Source: Ascarosepion bandense
Lineage: Eukaryota > Mollusca > Cephalopoda > Sepiida > Sepiidae
DNA length: 64,000 bases
Assembly: GCA_037127315.1 (NCBI GenBank)
Contig: JBBBDQ010000192.1
Span: 5,453,501 to 5,517,500, forward strand
Direction: 5' to 3'
The notes under the pieces were generated by a model. That model was given only the letters and a program-made list of their open reading frames with translations, ran no database searches and was not told the origin of the DNA. Numbering within the stretch: position 1 is the first letter of the stretch; every line of letters begins with the position of its first letter. Below are positions 20,234-31,209 of this stretch, in pieces. The translations under genes and the position numbers were made by a program.

Positions 20234-23200
20234 TATGGTGATTTCTCTTGAATCACCTGACCATTCATACATGTGTCTTTGTCTTTCACTTCTAAAATCA
20301 GTAAGCTATCTTTGCTTTCTCTACCGCTCCCCTTCCTCTCCTGACTGTTCCTTGCCATACAGTATCTCCAATAATATAGATAAGGCCATTTCTTCCTATC
20401 CATTCACAAATATATTTGTGTTCAGTGACTTTAATGCCCACCATGCCAAAAGATCTGTCACTGATCCTGCTGGCATCAATACCATGAACTTTGCAATCAC
20501 TTACTCTCTTTTGCAAGTGGTGGATTTCCCCACATACTTCCCCAGTATCCCTATAGAACGTGCTTCTCTGCTTCACTTCTATCTCTGACTTTTGGCAAGC
20601 CATGCAGCTTTGCCCTCTTGGAAACTCTGATCATGCTGTGGTTTCTGTAAATATCTGTCTCCACTCCCATTCCCCCTCAGGAACCTCCTACCAACAGAAT
20701 TTCTTACTGCTACCAAAGAGTAAACTGTGATTTGTTCAGTGAGTTTCTGTGTAATGTCTCTTGGTAAAAAGTGTTTAGCCTCCCTGTTGAGGACTGAGTC
20801 TCTGAGGTCTTCTCCTGGGTGAAAGCTGGTATTAATGCTTTCATCCCAGCCAGAAAGTTCCATCTTGAACTTCATTCATCCCCCTGGTTCTCTCCTGCTT
20901 GCTTTGCCACCATTACCCACTGAAATCAATTTTTCCAGCTTTATCAGAGCCATACATCTGACCATAATAGGTGCCTTTTCTGCTTGTAATGAGTGCAAGA
21001 GGATCCTAAATGATGCTAAACTGTTGTTTGCTGATAGAATGAAGCAGTGTATAGCAGCCTACAAGTTTGGCTCCAAAAATTACTGGCAACTCTGCAAAAG
21101 TGTGCTGAACAATAGCAAACCCTCCATCCCTCCTTTAAACAATAAATTTGAGGTCCTCACAGCTACAGCAGACAAGGCAGAGTGCTTTGTTTGCAGATTC
21201 TTCTCTAAATCTACATTTAACTTGTCTGGAGTAGCCACACATGACTTCTCACCTAGAACATAACCTCAACTGAGGGATGTATACATAAACCCCTTTCAAA
21301 GCTTCACCCACATAAGCCAAGCAGAGGTGATGAAATCCTGGTCATCATCATGAAGAAATGTGCCCCTGAACTCTCCACTCTGAACTCTATAACTACAGCC
21401 TCTCTGCTTCCTGCTTTCCTGCCTGCTGGCAGTCCTCCTTGGTGTTTCCTTTATTTAAGAACTCTGAAGAACCCTTGGACCTCTCTAATTATTGCCCTAT
21501 CAGCCTCCAACTGATTTTTGGCAGTGTTCGAGAATATCATCAATGGTGAATTGGTTCAACATCTCACAGCCCATAACCTATTCTCTGACAGACAGTATGG
21601 CTTCTGCTTTGTCAGGTCTACTGCTGATATGCTAACAACCATTACCAAATTCATATACTGAGCTATCAATAAGAACGGCAAAGCTCGAGCTGTTACCCTG
21701 GATATTGCCAAAGCATTTGATAGAGTCAGGCACATTGGCTTTCTAATCAAGCTACAGGGCTATAGCATAACTGGATGCATGTTTGATTTGATCCAATTGT
21801 TCTTATCTAACCATATAATGAAAGTTGTGTTGAATAGGCATGCATCCAGATCCTATTATATGAAAGAGGGTGTCTTTCAGGGCTCTATCCTAGGTCTGAT
21901 GCCTTTTCTGATCTTCATCAATGATCTTTCTGATGTGATCAGATCACAAGTATTTCTGCTTGTAATGAGTGCAAGAGGATCCTAAATGATGCTAAACTGT
22001 TGTTTGCTGATAGAATGAAGCAGTGTATAGCAGCCTACAAGTTTGGCTCCAAAAATTACTGGCAACTCTGCAAAAGTGTGCTGAACAATAGCAAACCCTC
22101 CATCCCTCCTTTAAACAATAAATTTGAGGTCCTCACAGCTACAGCAGACAAGGCAGAGTGCTTTGCTTGCAGATTCTTCTCTAAATCTACATTTAACTTG
22201 TCTGGAGTAGCCACACATGACTTCTCACCTAGAACATAACCTCAACTGAGGGATGTATACATAAATTTGTTTGATTTGATCCAATTGTTCTTATCTAACC
22301 ATATAATGAAAGTTGTGTTGAATAGGCATGCATCCAGATCCTATTATATGAAAGAGGGTGTCTTTCAGGGCTCTATCCTAGGTCTGATGCCTTTTCTGAT
22401 CTTCATCAATGATCTTTCTGATGTGATCAGATCACAAGTAGGCATTTACACTGACGACACTACCATTTACTGTTGCCTCAGTAAGAAATCTGCCAAGGCT
22501 GACAATGCTAACCTTACTACTGATCTTGAAATGGACCTCCAATCTATGGTGGACTGGGATAAGAAATGGCTTGTAAATTTTAATGCTTCCAAAATGAATC
22601 TGCTACCTTTTAACCACCATAGACAATCTCTCCTGACCTCCATCAGCATGGATCAAACTAGTCCCCTGGAAAGCAATACACTCTCACAGCCAGCCTCAAA
22701 GGGAACAACTACATTGAATCAAATAGCTAAATCTACTGCTAGGAAGGTTGGGTCACTGTGTCAGGCAAGGAAGTTTTACTTGCCTGAATCCATCTTACAC
22801 ATATACAGATCAACCATCTGCCCATGCATTGAATACTGATGTCATATCTTGTTGGGTACCCCTGCTATTCATTTTGGGGTTTTCGACAAAATCCAAAGGA
22901 GAATCAGCAATGTAATCAATCCTGCCCTGGCAGCTCAACTCCTGTCACTTTCTCATTGGCTTCCCTCTGTCTTTTTAACAAATATTTTCATGGCTTCCGG
23001 TCCAACGAGCTTAGCTTCCTGGTGCCCCTTCTACACGAATTTACTTGAGCAACTAGACTGGCAAACAACGTCCCATCCTTTTATCATTAAAATAGTTAAA
23101 TGTATTCGCCCCTTCTACTATAACAATTTCTTTTCTTGCACATTCCATTTGAGGAACTCCCTTCCGTATACTTGCTTCCCTGATAGCTACAATCTCCAAA

Positions 23201-23495
23201 AGTTTAAATGCAACCTCATTTGCCATCTCTTATCTCCTTGACTCCTATCCTTTCTTATCCTTTCCTCAACATCCACTGTATCTTGTTCTTCTCCCTTTTC
23301 ACTCTACTCTCACACAACTCTCTTCACACCAGTATTCGTATACTTCTCTTACCTATTCTCTGACATCCCCTGTAACCTGTTCCTCTTTCTATTTGCTTTC
23401 CACTTATGTAACCTTTTACTCTCCTCTTATGCAGCTCCTTGCACACCAGTGGCAGTACTTCCTTGCTTGGGGTGAAACGATTAAGAAAGAAAATC
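20234..23495 (+). pseudogene. CR1/Jockey-group LINE, largest copy, rearranged
   Basis: It starts inside the apurinic-type endonuclease (VFSDFNAHH near 20420, then NSDHAVVSVNI near 20625). A linker (FSACNECKRILNDAKLLFAD) follows, then RT: KNGKARAVTLDIAKAFD near 21671 (motif A; the stop just before it is a mutation), EGVFQGSILG near 21868 and 22355 (motif B), and VGIYTDDTTIY near 22439, where the YADD box reads YTDD. After RT come the SLSHWLPSVFL region and NSLPYTCFPDSYNLQKFKCN, and the 3' signature TTGGGGTGAAACGATTAAG near 23466-23485. A LINE copies itself by target-primed reverse transcription. This copy is 5'-truncated in the endonuclease and carries frameshifts and an internal duplication, so it is inactive. 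Confidence 0.8.
20981..22440 (+). repeat. Tandem duplication inside the LINE, second copy deleted
   Basis: 20981-21289 recurs at 21957-22265 with one visible base change (GTTTGCAG against GCTTGCAG). 21781-21950 recurs at 22269-22438. The intervening 21290-21780 is missing from the second copy. The offsets are 976 and 488. The near-identity shows a recent event, or a join made in assembly. Confidence 0.85.
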
Positions 23496-24170
23496 TTTTT
23501 GTAAAGGTAAAATATTTGCAGCAAGACACGAGTGATATTTATAATTCTAAAAAATTAAATTGGCTTCAGTCATGGAAAATATTCAACAGTTAATAAGGAA
23601 GACATAAAATATCTACCATACTCTTCTTGAATTTAAACAGAAATTTTCTCAGTTTTATGATAAAATCAAAAGTACAGTTTAAATGAGTGGGGTCTGTCAT
23701 ACATAAATGGAAAACAAGGAGGTTATCCCAAGGACCCTCACACATACATTGGTTATTTCAGTTGGTTCCATTATGGTGAAATTAGTAATGAACATTTTAT
23801 TAACTAGACTCTCACTATTCTATGAAAGTCAACTTCTAAAAAACCAATCTGGTTTTGTGTTCTGGTAAATGGTGCAAATATATGTCATCAAATATCTTCA
23901 TGAAACCACATACTTATTAAATAGAAAATTGTACATCTGCTCTGTTGAGCTGATAGCTTAATAATTAGTTATAACAATTTTAGTAGGGAAGATAAGGAAA
24001 TTTAACACAGGGTAAGTCATGTTCTTCAATAGCCTAATCAGATCTAGACTTTCATATGGATGTTATGTATGGCATCTAACTCATTCAGAATTGCCTAAAC
24101 TATCACCTATATACAACCATTTTGTGATTAAAAATGTTTTCAATTGAATGAATTAAAGAAAATAATTTTT
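23496..24170. other. No gene recognised
   Basis: AT-rich unique-looking DNA without motif or repeat that I can name. Confidence 0.4.
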
Positions 24171-24175
24171 TTCTT

Positions 24176-24340
24176 GCATTGTGGTGCAGTGAATATCAGC
24201 TCAAAAATCACAGAGCCAAGTTCGAATTCTAGTTGAATTCATTGCATTCACTTACATACAAATATCCTTAGGAAAGTTATTAATCTTTCGAGACATGATT
24301 GCACAAGCATGTATCACATATGACAACTGAATCTTTCATC
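24176..24340 (+). mobile_element. tRNA-derived SINE with internal deletion
   Basis: A box TTGTGGTGCAGTGAATATC and B box AAGTTCGAATTCTAG are present and the CCTTAGGAAAGTTATTAATC body follows. It then jumps directly to the 3' end phrase CGAGACATGATTGCACAAGC ... TGACAACTGAAT, so about 120 bp of the middle are lost. Confidence 0.7.
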
Positions 24341-25040
24341 AGACCTTATCAACTGGTGCTACAAAATTGCAAAGTGCTTTTTAGTAAACAACAAAATACT
24401 ACATCACTTAAACATGGATAGCACATATAATAATATAATGAAGATGTTAACATTCCACACTACTAAAAATGAAAGATTTGGGAGGAAACTCCCATCAATA
24501 ATAGAAAAAGCTATAACAGTTAGTGGACTTGAGAAGTCAATGAATGCCAAATATTTCCTGTACAGAGATGGTTACTTTTTACCATTATTATTACCACTAA
24601 TAAAAGCTGTGTTGTAGTTTCAGCTGACAAAACTTACCAACTTACTATAAAGTGTTTTTTCAGTAATCTATTTGGAAGTTCTTTCCACAGCCAAGTTTAC
24701 ATCTTTTGAGCTATGACAATAGCCTTAGATCTATGGGAAAAAAACTGCTTGGATTGACATCAAGGTGATTATGTACATCAAGGCACAATGAACCAGCAGT
24801 TCTTCCTTGTTGATACAAATGCCATTGTAAAAGGAATGCCACTATATGGCAAGATCAAAGTAATCAAATGGATATTAAGTACAAATATGACAGCATGGGA
24901 CAATGTAAAGCAAACTTTAAAAGAGTCCCCCACCAAAATGTATTTTATATACCTGAGTAACCAAACATGATTACTCTGTATAGATGCCCCAGGACAAATA
25001 ATATGCAGTTTAATAACTTAATAAAAATGGGTTGTCTATT
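24341..25040. other. No gene recognised
   Basis: Two open frames of 60-67 codons (24414-24617 and 24788-24970) lack any start context, splice signal or motif I recognise. Confidence 0.35.
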
Positions 25041-25047
25041 TCAAATA

Positions 25048-25165
25048 TGTGTGTTGTGGTGTAATAGATATCAGCTCGGAATGAGAAATCGGTGAGCCAA
25101 GTTCAAATTCAGGCTGAATGTGTTTCATCCCCTTACACACAATTACCCTTGGGAAAATAACCACA
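25048..25165 (+). mobile_element. tRNA-derived SINE, 3'-truncated
   Basis: TGTTGTGGTGTAATAGATAT (A box region), CAAGTTCAAATTCAGG (B box region) and ACCCTTGGGAAAA follow the intact SINE and then stop. Confidence 0.7.
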
Positions 25166-26670
25166 GAATAATTTTGGAACTTAAAATCAAGGACTTACCA
25201 GTACATAAGGTATCTAATAAATGGAACTCTTGGTTCAAGGTCAAGACTTGATCTACTCATGAGATATATAATAAATGAAGATGCCTTAGCACAAAATCCA
25301 AAATTGAACTTTATTTTAAACATATAATAAATGATTCCTTTTTTTTTAAATCAATGATTAACCAGTTTATAAGACTGTTTACATTATTTATCTTCAGACT
25401 ATTGTCCTCATCTTTGTTGTTATTATCACAAAACATTGTACCCTCTGGCCTTCATTGGGTGCATATCAAGCTGGGTAACCTATTGGAAATTTTGAACCGT
25501 ACTCTTTATTTAATCTATTGGTGTAGACTGATCATGTCTAGGGAAATCTTGTTTTCTTTTTTATTGTCCACTCATTTCCAATGAATCCAAGTACACACTG
25601 CCTGGTTCAGTGATTGAACTCACAATTATAATGTCACCAAATTAATGAGCCAATGCTATTATTCCATAAGACAATTCTGTGATAAACTTGGAGCCTTAAA
25701 CCTAACCTAGCTGCTGATTAGTGTTAATACTACTAAATTTGACTGCTGCTACTTTTGACAACTTAATGTCATTTATCGTTCTTCATTTGTGACTGCTATA
25801 TTTCATTAGCAGCAGTTAAACATAGCAGCAGCAGCACTAATCAGCAGCCAGGTTAAGGCTCCAAGTATACCACAGAGAATTGTTCCATGGGACAATAACC
25901 TAGTGAATTAAAGCATTGGTTTATAAATTTGGTGAAGACCGGAGAACACAATGGCTGAAAAATTGTGATAACAGCAACAAAAATGAGAATAATACTCAGA
26001 ATATAAAAAGTGTAAATAATGATAACTCTGCATTCAAGAAAGTCAAACAGATATGTATATAATATATATACCAAATATATGTATATAATATATATACCAA
26101 ATGAATTAATCTAGGTTCCAGAATAAAGTATTGGCCTGTGAATGATAAATATAACATTTCTTAGACCCCAAATCAAGTGTCACAAGGACCTGAAATATAA
26201 ATAAGCAAACCCTTGGTTCAAACTCAAGGCTCAGTGAATAATTGGTGTAATATTGATAAATTCCTTGGCTTAATAACAAAATTTCATTTATACATATGGC
26301 AAATGATCAATGGTGGTTTCTTGGCCTGAAATCATGAGTCACACTGCATATGTGCATATGTGGCATGAATAATTCTGAATAATGACTCAGAATCAATAAT
26401 CAAACCAATGACACATTACGAATGAAATATTCTTTGGGCTGGGCTCAAACATTAATTTTTACATAAAGTATATAATAACTGAATGGTTTCTCAGTTCTAA
26501 ATCAAAGACCAACTTGTACATAAAACATAGAATTGACTGATTCCTTGGCTCATAAGCAAGGGTCAACTTGCAGATGCAGCACATAATAAACGTTTAATTT
26601 GTATGCAGGACATACAATAAACAAATGATTTCTTAGCTCCAAATTAAGGCTCAACCTGTACACAAATTCA
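25150..26670 (+). repeat. Highly diverged tandem repeat, period roughly 60-85 bp
   Basis: The phrases TTCTTGGCTC, AAATCAAG, TCAACTTGTACATAAA and ATATAATAAATGA recur near 25180, 25224, 25285, 26160, 26215, 26325, 26480, 26545 and 26625. The 25354-26130 part is interrupted by other sequence, including a foldback. The unit is old, with units perhaps 60-75 percent alike by eye. Confidence 0.5.
25664..25888. repeat. Foldback, arms about 55-100 bp
   Basis: 25664-25723 is complementary to 25835-25888 with a few mismatches and indels (CTTGGAGCCTTAAACC against GGTTAAGGCTCCAAG, and CTGCTGATTAGTG against CACTAATCAGCAG). A weaker match continues inward (GACTGCTGCTA against TAGCAGCAGT). No TIR family is recognised. 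Confidence 0.65.
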
Positions 26671-26684
26671 ACGTTATATGAATC

Positions 26685-26991
26685 TTCACTTTGATTAACC
26701 AATAGAAACACACATGTAAATTTTATATCTTCCCACATACATACACAACAAACTAAAAGGGTTTTATCATTTAAATGTAAATCATCTGCATAACCAACAG
26801 CAACAGTGCCTGATGATGAGAATCTATCTCGAAACATAGAAATTTCTATGTTGCAATGTACAATTAGTTTATAACTACATAATTATATTAAACTCTATAA
26901 AACTCATTATATTGAGCACTGTTCATAATAAAATAAATGCCAGAGCACTCAAAATAAAATAAAAAAACCTTGAGTCCTCTTCACCTGGAAT

Positions 26992-26996
<5 letters not shown>
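26685..26996 (+). repeat. Hammerhead-bearing repeat, family B, best copy
   Basis: About 310 bp, shared with 2162-2480 (inverted) and 3081-3150 (fragment). It contains a complete hammerhead (next entry), then ATTATATTGAGCACTGTTCATAAT, A-rich sequence and CACCTGGAATTATG running into (TA)n. There is no long open frame of its own. It may be the terminal repeat of a PLE or a retrozyme-like element. Confidence 0.65.
26804..26858 (+). ncRNA. Type I hammerhead ribozyme motif
   Basis: Stem I: 26804-26809 (CAGTGC) with 26853-26858 (GCAATG), five of six pairs. Core CTGATGA 26810-26816. One extra U at 26817. Stem II GAGA 26818-26821 with TCTC 26827-26830. GAAA 26831-26834. Stem III ACATAG 26834-26839 with CTATGT 26846-26851. 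H17 is T26852, so predicted cleavage follows 26852. The extra U between the core and stem II departs from the canonical G10.1-C11.1 pair and may lower activity. Confidence 0.6.

Positions 26997-27049
<53 letters not shown>
26997..27049. repeat. (TA)n microsatellite
   Basis: About 26 TA units between the ribozyme-bearing repeat and the LINE. Confidence 0.95.
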
Positions 27050-27050
<1 letters not shown>

Positions 27051-27051
27051 G

Positions 27052-28084
27052 AGATCAAGTGCCAAGTAGGCATCTATGCAGATGACACCACAATTTACTC
27101 CCGCATAAGTAAGAAATCCAGCATGGCAAACAAACATAACCTTGCTGCTGATCTTGAGAGGGATCTACATTCTGTGGTGGATTGGGGTAAGAAGTGGCTT
27201 GTAAGACCAAGCTGCTGTCTGTCAATCATCACAGGCAACCTCTTCTGCCTCCCATAAGCATGGACCAAGCAAGTCTCCCTGAGAGCAATACACTACGCCT
27301 CCTTGGCCTAACCCTCTTTTCTGATCTCAAGTGGAACCACTACATTGAGTCAGTAGCTAAATCCACTGCTATGAAGGTTGGGTTACTGTGTCGGGCCAGG
27401 ATGTTTTTATCCGCCTTAATCCATCCTGCATATATACAAATCAACCATTCATCCGTGCATGAAGTACTGCTGTTCATCTCAGTGTTCTTGACAGGCTCCA
27501 AAAGAGAATCAGTAATGGGATAGGTACTGACTTGGCAGCTCAACTCCTGCCACTTCCCCACCAATGAGATGTGGCTTCCTTCTGTCTGTTCTATAAATAC
27601 TTTCATGGCTTCTGCTCCAACAAACTTAAGTCACTGGTTCCTCTGCAACAGGTGTTTACTTGTGCAACCAGACTGGCAACTGGGTCTCACCCATTCACAG
27701 TTAGATCAACCAAATGCAGATGACAATTCTACTCCTGCAGCTTCTTTTCTTGCACTTCCCGCCTGTGGAACTCACTTCCATATTCTTGCTTTCTTGACGA
27801 TTAAAACCTCCAGGAATTTAAATGCAATGTCAATACTCATCTCTTAATCACTTGACTCTAGTTCTTTCTACACCACCCTGTATATCCTTTCCTTTCTCTC
27901 CACCTTTGCAACTGTCATCACACCTGTATTCTCATCCTTTTCTTGCTTCTTTCTAACTGGTCCATCTTTCTCTTCACTCTTGCCTATCTAATCTTTTTAC
28001 TCTTATGTAGTCCCCAATCTATTTATTCTTATGTAGCTCCCTGCACATCAGTGGTGTTACCACCTTGGTTGGGGTGATGCGATT

Positions 28085-28086
<2 letters not shown>
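27052..28086 (+). pseudogene. CR1/Jockey-group LINE, second copy
   Basis: It begins exactly at the RT catalytic box: QVGIYADDTTIY (YADD intact), then DLERDLHSVVDWGKKWLV. After a frame change it continues through LLGLTLFSDLKWNHYIESVA, AMKVGLLCRARMF and the NTFMASAPTNL region, and ends with the signature GGTTGGGGTGATGCGATTAA at about 28067-28086, directly joined to (TA)n. The copy is 5'-truncated and has frameshifts. Confidence 0.8.

Positions 28087-28130
<44 letters not shown>
28087..28130. repeat. (TA)n microsatellite at the LINE 3' end
   Basis: Follows GATTAAAA without a gap. It may have grown from the LINE's own 3' terminal repeat or be the pre-existing target. Confidence 0.9.
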
Positions 28131-28133
<3 letters not shown>

Positions 28134-28428
28134 GTTTAAACTAATAGATATATATTCCCCACTTTGATATTTTCTTTTTATAAAAGTGCTCAATACAGAT
28201 GTAGAGCATTTATAGATATATAGTCATTATTATAACAATAATAATAATAATATATAATAACTATATATCTATTTATATAACAAAGAAGGGAACACCCACT
28301 ACTTACTTGCTAAGTAAGTAAGTGATGCGTGTTTTGTTTTTTGGCATATTCAGTTCAGTTGTTTCGATTGTGCATTGACCACTTTTTTTTTCTACTCTCT
28401 GCTGGCCCAACCAGAAACTATTTTACAG

Positions 28429-28429
<1 letters not shown>

Positions 28430-28473
<44 letters not shown>
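28430..28473. repeat. (CA)n microsatellite
   Basis: About 21 CA units next to the foldback. Confidence 0.9.
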
Positions 28474-28474
<1 letters not shown>

Positions 28475-28475
28475 C

Positions 28476-28634
28476 AATTTAAATATGTACAAAAGCATTT
28501 TTTTAATCTTTAGGAATCCTTACAAGCCAATGCATCTTCAGAAGGAATTGTTGGCATACTTCCTTATGAAGGTGCGTTGGCCTGAAAGGATTCCTAAAAG
28601 TTAAATAAAAAATGCCTTTGTACCTATTTAAATT
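28476..28634. repeat. Foldback with ~75-bp arms
   Basis: 28476-28550 and 28560-28634 are complementary (AATTTAAATATGTACAAA against the inverse of TTTGTACCTATTTAAATT, AGGAATCCTT against AAGGATTCCT, AGCCAATGC against GCGTTGGCC), with about ten mismatches and a small indel. The loop is only about 10 nt. No TE family is recognised. Confidence 0.75.
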
Positions 28635-28639
28635 GCCAT

Positions 28640-29180
28640 TTATGCTCTGTTGTATCAAGTCTTTGTTTAAATATATATAAATATGCTAATTAATTTTTCT
28701 TAAAATCATTATGAGTGAATATAGGTAAGTGAACATTTAATTTTATTTGTTACTATATATACTATAATCCCTGACAATTAAGTCCAGCATCAAGACAAAG
28801 AATAGTTGAAGGTGGAAAATTAGCACCTCATGACCAGCTTCTTTGGGGTAGATAGAGCTCAAGAAATCAGGAAAGTAATTGATCTAGGGCAAGGAAAACC
28901 CCGATTTTAAACTTCCACTGCCTTGTAGTTATATCAACATTGACAACCTTGCCAATTTCCAAGTTGGCCCAAAATGTAATGTCCTGTATTCCTTTGGATC
29001 TTATCAGTATGGCCGAGAGGAGAGGGTTTGTAGTCTGGGTAGAGCACAGCCTCCGTATACCATCAACCAGGCCTGCTATCTGAAGAGGTCACACCAGTGT
29101 CACCAACAAAGGATTGAATTTTGACCAAACTGGGTGCTACCTTTATCTCACATAATAAACACATGCTTATTTACCTACCT
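28640..29180. other. No gene recognised
   Basis: The 28780-29110 part has more balanced composition, but no intact frame or splice pair. It may be an old repeat. Confidence 0.35.

Positions 29181-29182
<2 letters not shown>

Positions 29183-29221
<39 letters not shown>
29183..29221. repeat. (GT)n microsatellite
   Basis: About 19 GT units. Confidence 0.9.
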
Positions 29222-29227
<6 letters not shown>

Positions 29228-29639
29228 GATATATATATAGAGAGAAAGTGTTAGGCAAGGATTGAACAGGAAGAAGTAGTCAGATTGGTGAGAGAGAGAA
29301 AGGAGAGAAACCATATAGAGGATGATTGAAAAAGATAAAGAAAAAGAAAGGATGAATTGATTATGGACTCTTGAGAAAGGAGATAAAAAAAACAAATGGA
29401 GAGAGAGAGAGGGAGAGGGAAAGATAGAGAGTTTTAGTAGTGGCTTGATATAAATATCTGCCTTTTGGTAATTTGCTAGTCTTTATATTGAAATACAAAT
29501 ACTTTATACAGTTCAATGAATTATCTCTCTCTCTCTCTCTCTCTCTCCTTCCCCCTCTCTCTGTGCATAAAATGTGGAACTGTAAATTATTTCAAAATGA
29601 TCCTTCAATGTTGCATCCTCATATTAGTTCTTCAATCAT

Positions 29640-29850
29640 GGTTGATTTCATTTCATAGAAGTCATGAGTTCAAACTCTGGCTCAAGCAATCCAAGTATAC
29701 ATCAACTGATTGGTGATGACAAATGACTGTCCCTACTAAAGACACTAGATTTGATATATTCCACTGGCTAAAAAGAGTTGGTTTAATTTTCTGGAAGTTA
29801 TGAGTTCAATCTCTGGATAAGGCAATGCAGGAGGACATCTATTCACTGGA
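29640..29850 (+). repeat. Two tRNA-like B-box units about 130 bp apart
   Basis: CATGAGTTCAAACTCTGGCT near 29664 and TATGAGTTCAATCTCTGGAT near 29797 sit in similar flanks (TTTCATTTCATAGAAGT against TTTAATTTTCTGGAAGT, then CAAGCAATCC against AAGGCAATGC). They look like a tandem pair of old SINE heads. Confidence 0.45.
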
Positions 29851-29977
29851 AAAAGCAATAAATACAAGTTGGAAATTTCTAAGAAAAATGCTGCATGTGA
29901 CAAAAATTAAAGAATAAGAATAATATATCCACCTTTGGGTGAACATTCAACATTTCTTGAAAGTTACCAGATATGAC

Positions 29978-30022
29978 AAACACCTGAGGAAGGCCTGAGA
30001 GCAAAGAGGCCGAAATATCGAA
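29978..30022 (+). ncRNA. Degenerate hammerhead-like leader phrase
   Basis: CTGAGGA at 29984-29990, one extra A, GGCC 29992-29995 paired with GGCC 30008-30011, then GAAA 30012-30015. Stem III and stem I do not form clearly. It has the same extra nucleotide before stem II as the 26.8-kb motif. Probably a remnant of a PLE leader. Confidence 0.3.
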
Positions 30023-30203
30023 CTAGAAACAACCAAGATGAGGATACAAGTTTGAAAGAATCATTGTTGAATAACAACAGTTCTCGAAAAAGAGGGAAAA
30101 TGGAAAATGTTCATTTTGTGAAAATTTAACTTACTGCTTTTTTGTCTTGTGAAAAAACTTCTTGAATGAATAACCAACAATTTTTCAGAACTAAAATACT
30201 TAC

Positions 30204-30312
30204 CCTCCGATGAGGTAGTTGGAGGCTTCACTCGTAAGAACTCTTCTTTGTCGTTAGAGCAAACACTTGCCATGACGACCCGATGGTTTTGCTTGTCAAG
30301 GTAGTACTTTAC
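30204..30312 (-). CDS. Internal exon of an unidentified host gene
   Basis: A 109-bp open segment on the minus strand is bounded by an acceptor (TTTTAATTTTGAATGCAG just right of 30312) and a donor (GG|GTAAGT, the GT at 30203-30202). Translation in the open phase starts VKYYLDKQNHRVVMASV and ends LRVKPPTTSSEG, one base into the next codon (phase 0 to phase 1). It has more CpG and higher GC than its surroundings and no repeat matches, as expected for a constrained exon in AT-rich intron DNA. I do not recognise the protein. The longer open frame to 30061 and 30318 is read-through into intron. No neighbouring exon is visible, so the flanking introns must be long. Confidence 0.6.
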
Positions 30313-31205
30313 CTGCATTCAAAATTAAAACACTTTCATTAATTTCATCAGATACAATTTTATACTCAAGTTATACATTTTTAAGGACAGAAAAGGAAAA
30401 AAAAATGTTTTGCTGTATTGTAAATTCCCTACTATACTGTATTTTACATATTTGACCTTGAATTTCTGATGTTGAGTATAATTTAATAAAAGCAAAGCAT
30501 ATCTTTTTTTTTCCTTAAAAATATAAAAGATATATACATATCTGTGATAATAAAAAGGAAATGTACCATTATCAAACCAAACTTCCATATTATGCCACAT
30601 GAATGAGTTATTTTCAAAGAAAAAACATGCTTGGCTTTTTTTGAATGATTAAGTTTTCAGCATCAGAACATAAAAGTTCATGCTTAAATGTATATATATT
30701 TTAAGATACACTTGCTAAAGAATGTCAATAGATAAAAGAATCAAATAAAAGATTGGATAATCTTTCTGCCCATTAAACTTTGAATAAAGGAAGAAGCCAC
30801 AAAAATAGTTATTCAGAAATCCAGAAGAACAAAAATATTCTCTGGTGTTTCGAAATAATTTCAAACACGAGAGGAAACATTTTATTAGGCCAATGGTGAA
30901 AAAAAAAACAAAAAAAACAAACATTTTTGATAATTGGGTAATTGTATATTTAAATGAAAGGAAAAGGAAAGATAATTTAGGACTTTATCCGGAACATTTA
31001 AAAAACTTAGAAGCATATTTGACAAATAAATTTTGTTTATTCACTACAAATGATATGTAAACTTGTTTTTCAGAATTACTTTCATTTTCTCTGTGTGGTA
31101 GAATTGTTAGAGACAATTTATATTGACTTAAGTTAAATGTAAGCTTTAATGAAGTTGGTATTTATCCAAAGCCTTGTCTGGGTTCTTTGCTACTCAAAGG
31201 CAGAG
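30313..31205. other. Presumed intron upstream of the exon
   Basis: AT-rich, with no coding signal and no recognised repeat. Confidence 0.4.
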
Positions 31206-31209
31206 AGTC

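Noticed and set aside
20298..20875. Minus-strand open frames of about 100 codons
   Set aside because: They are antisense shadows of the LINE endonuclease region.
30334..30351. CTGATGA ... GAAA on the minus strand upstream of the exon
   Set aside because: The intervening 7 nt cannot make a stable stem II and there is no stem I or III; it is a chance match in AT-rich DNA.
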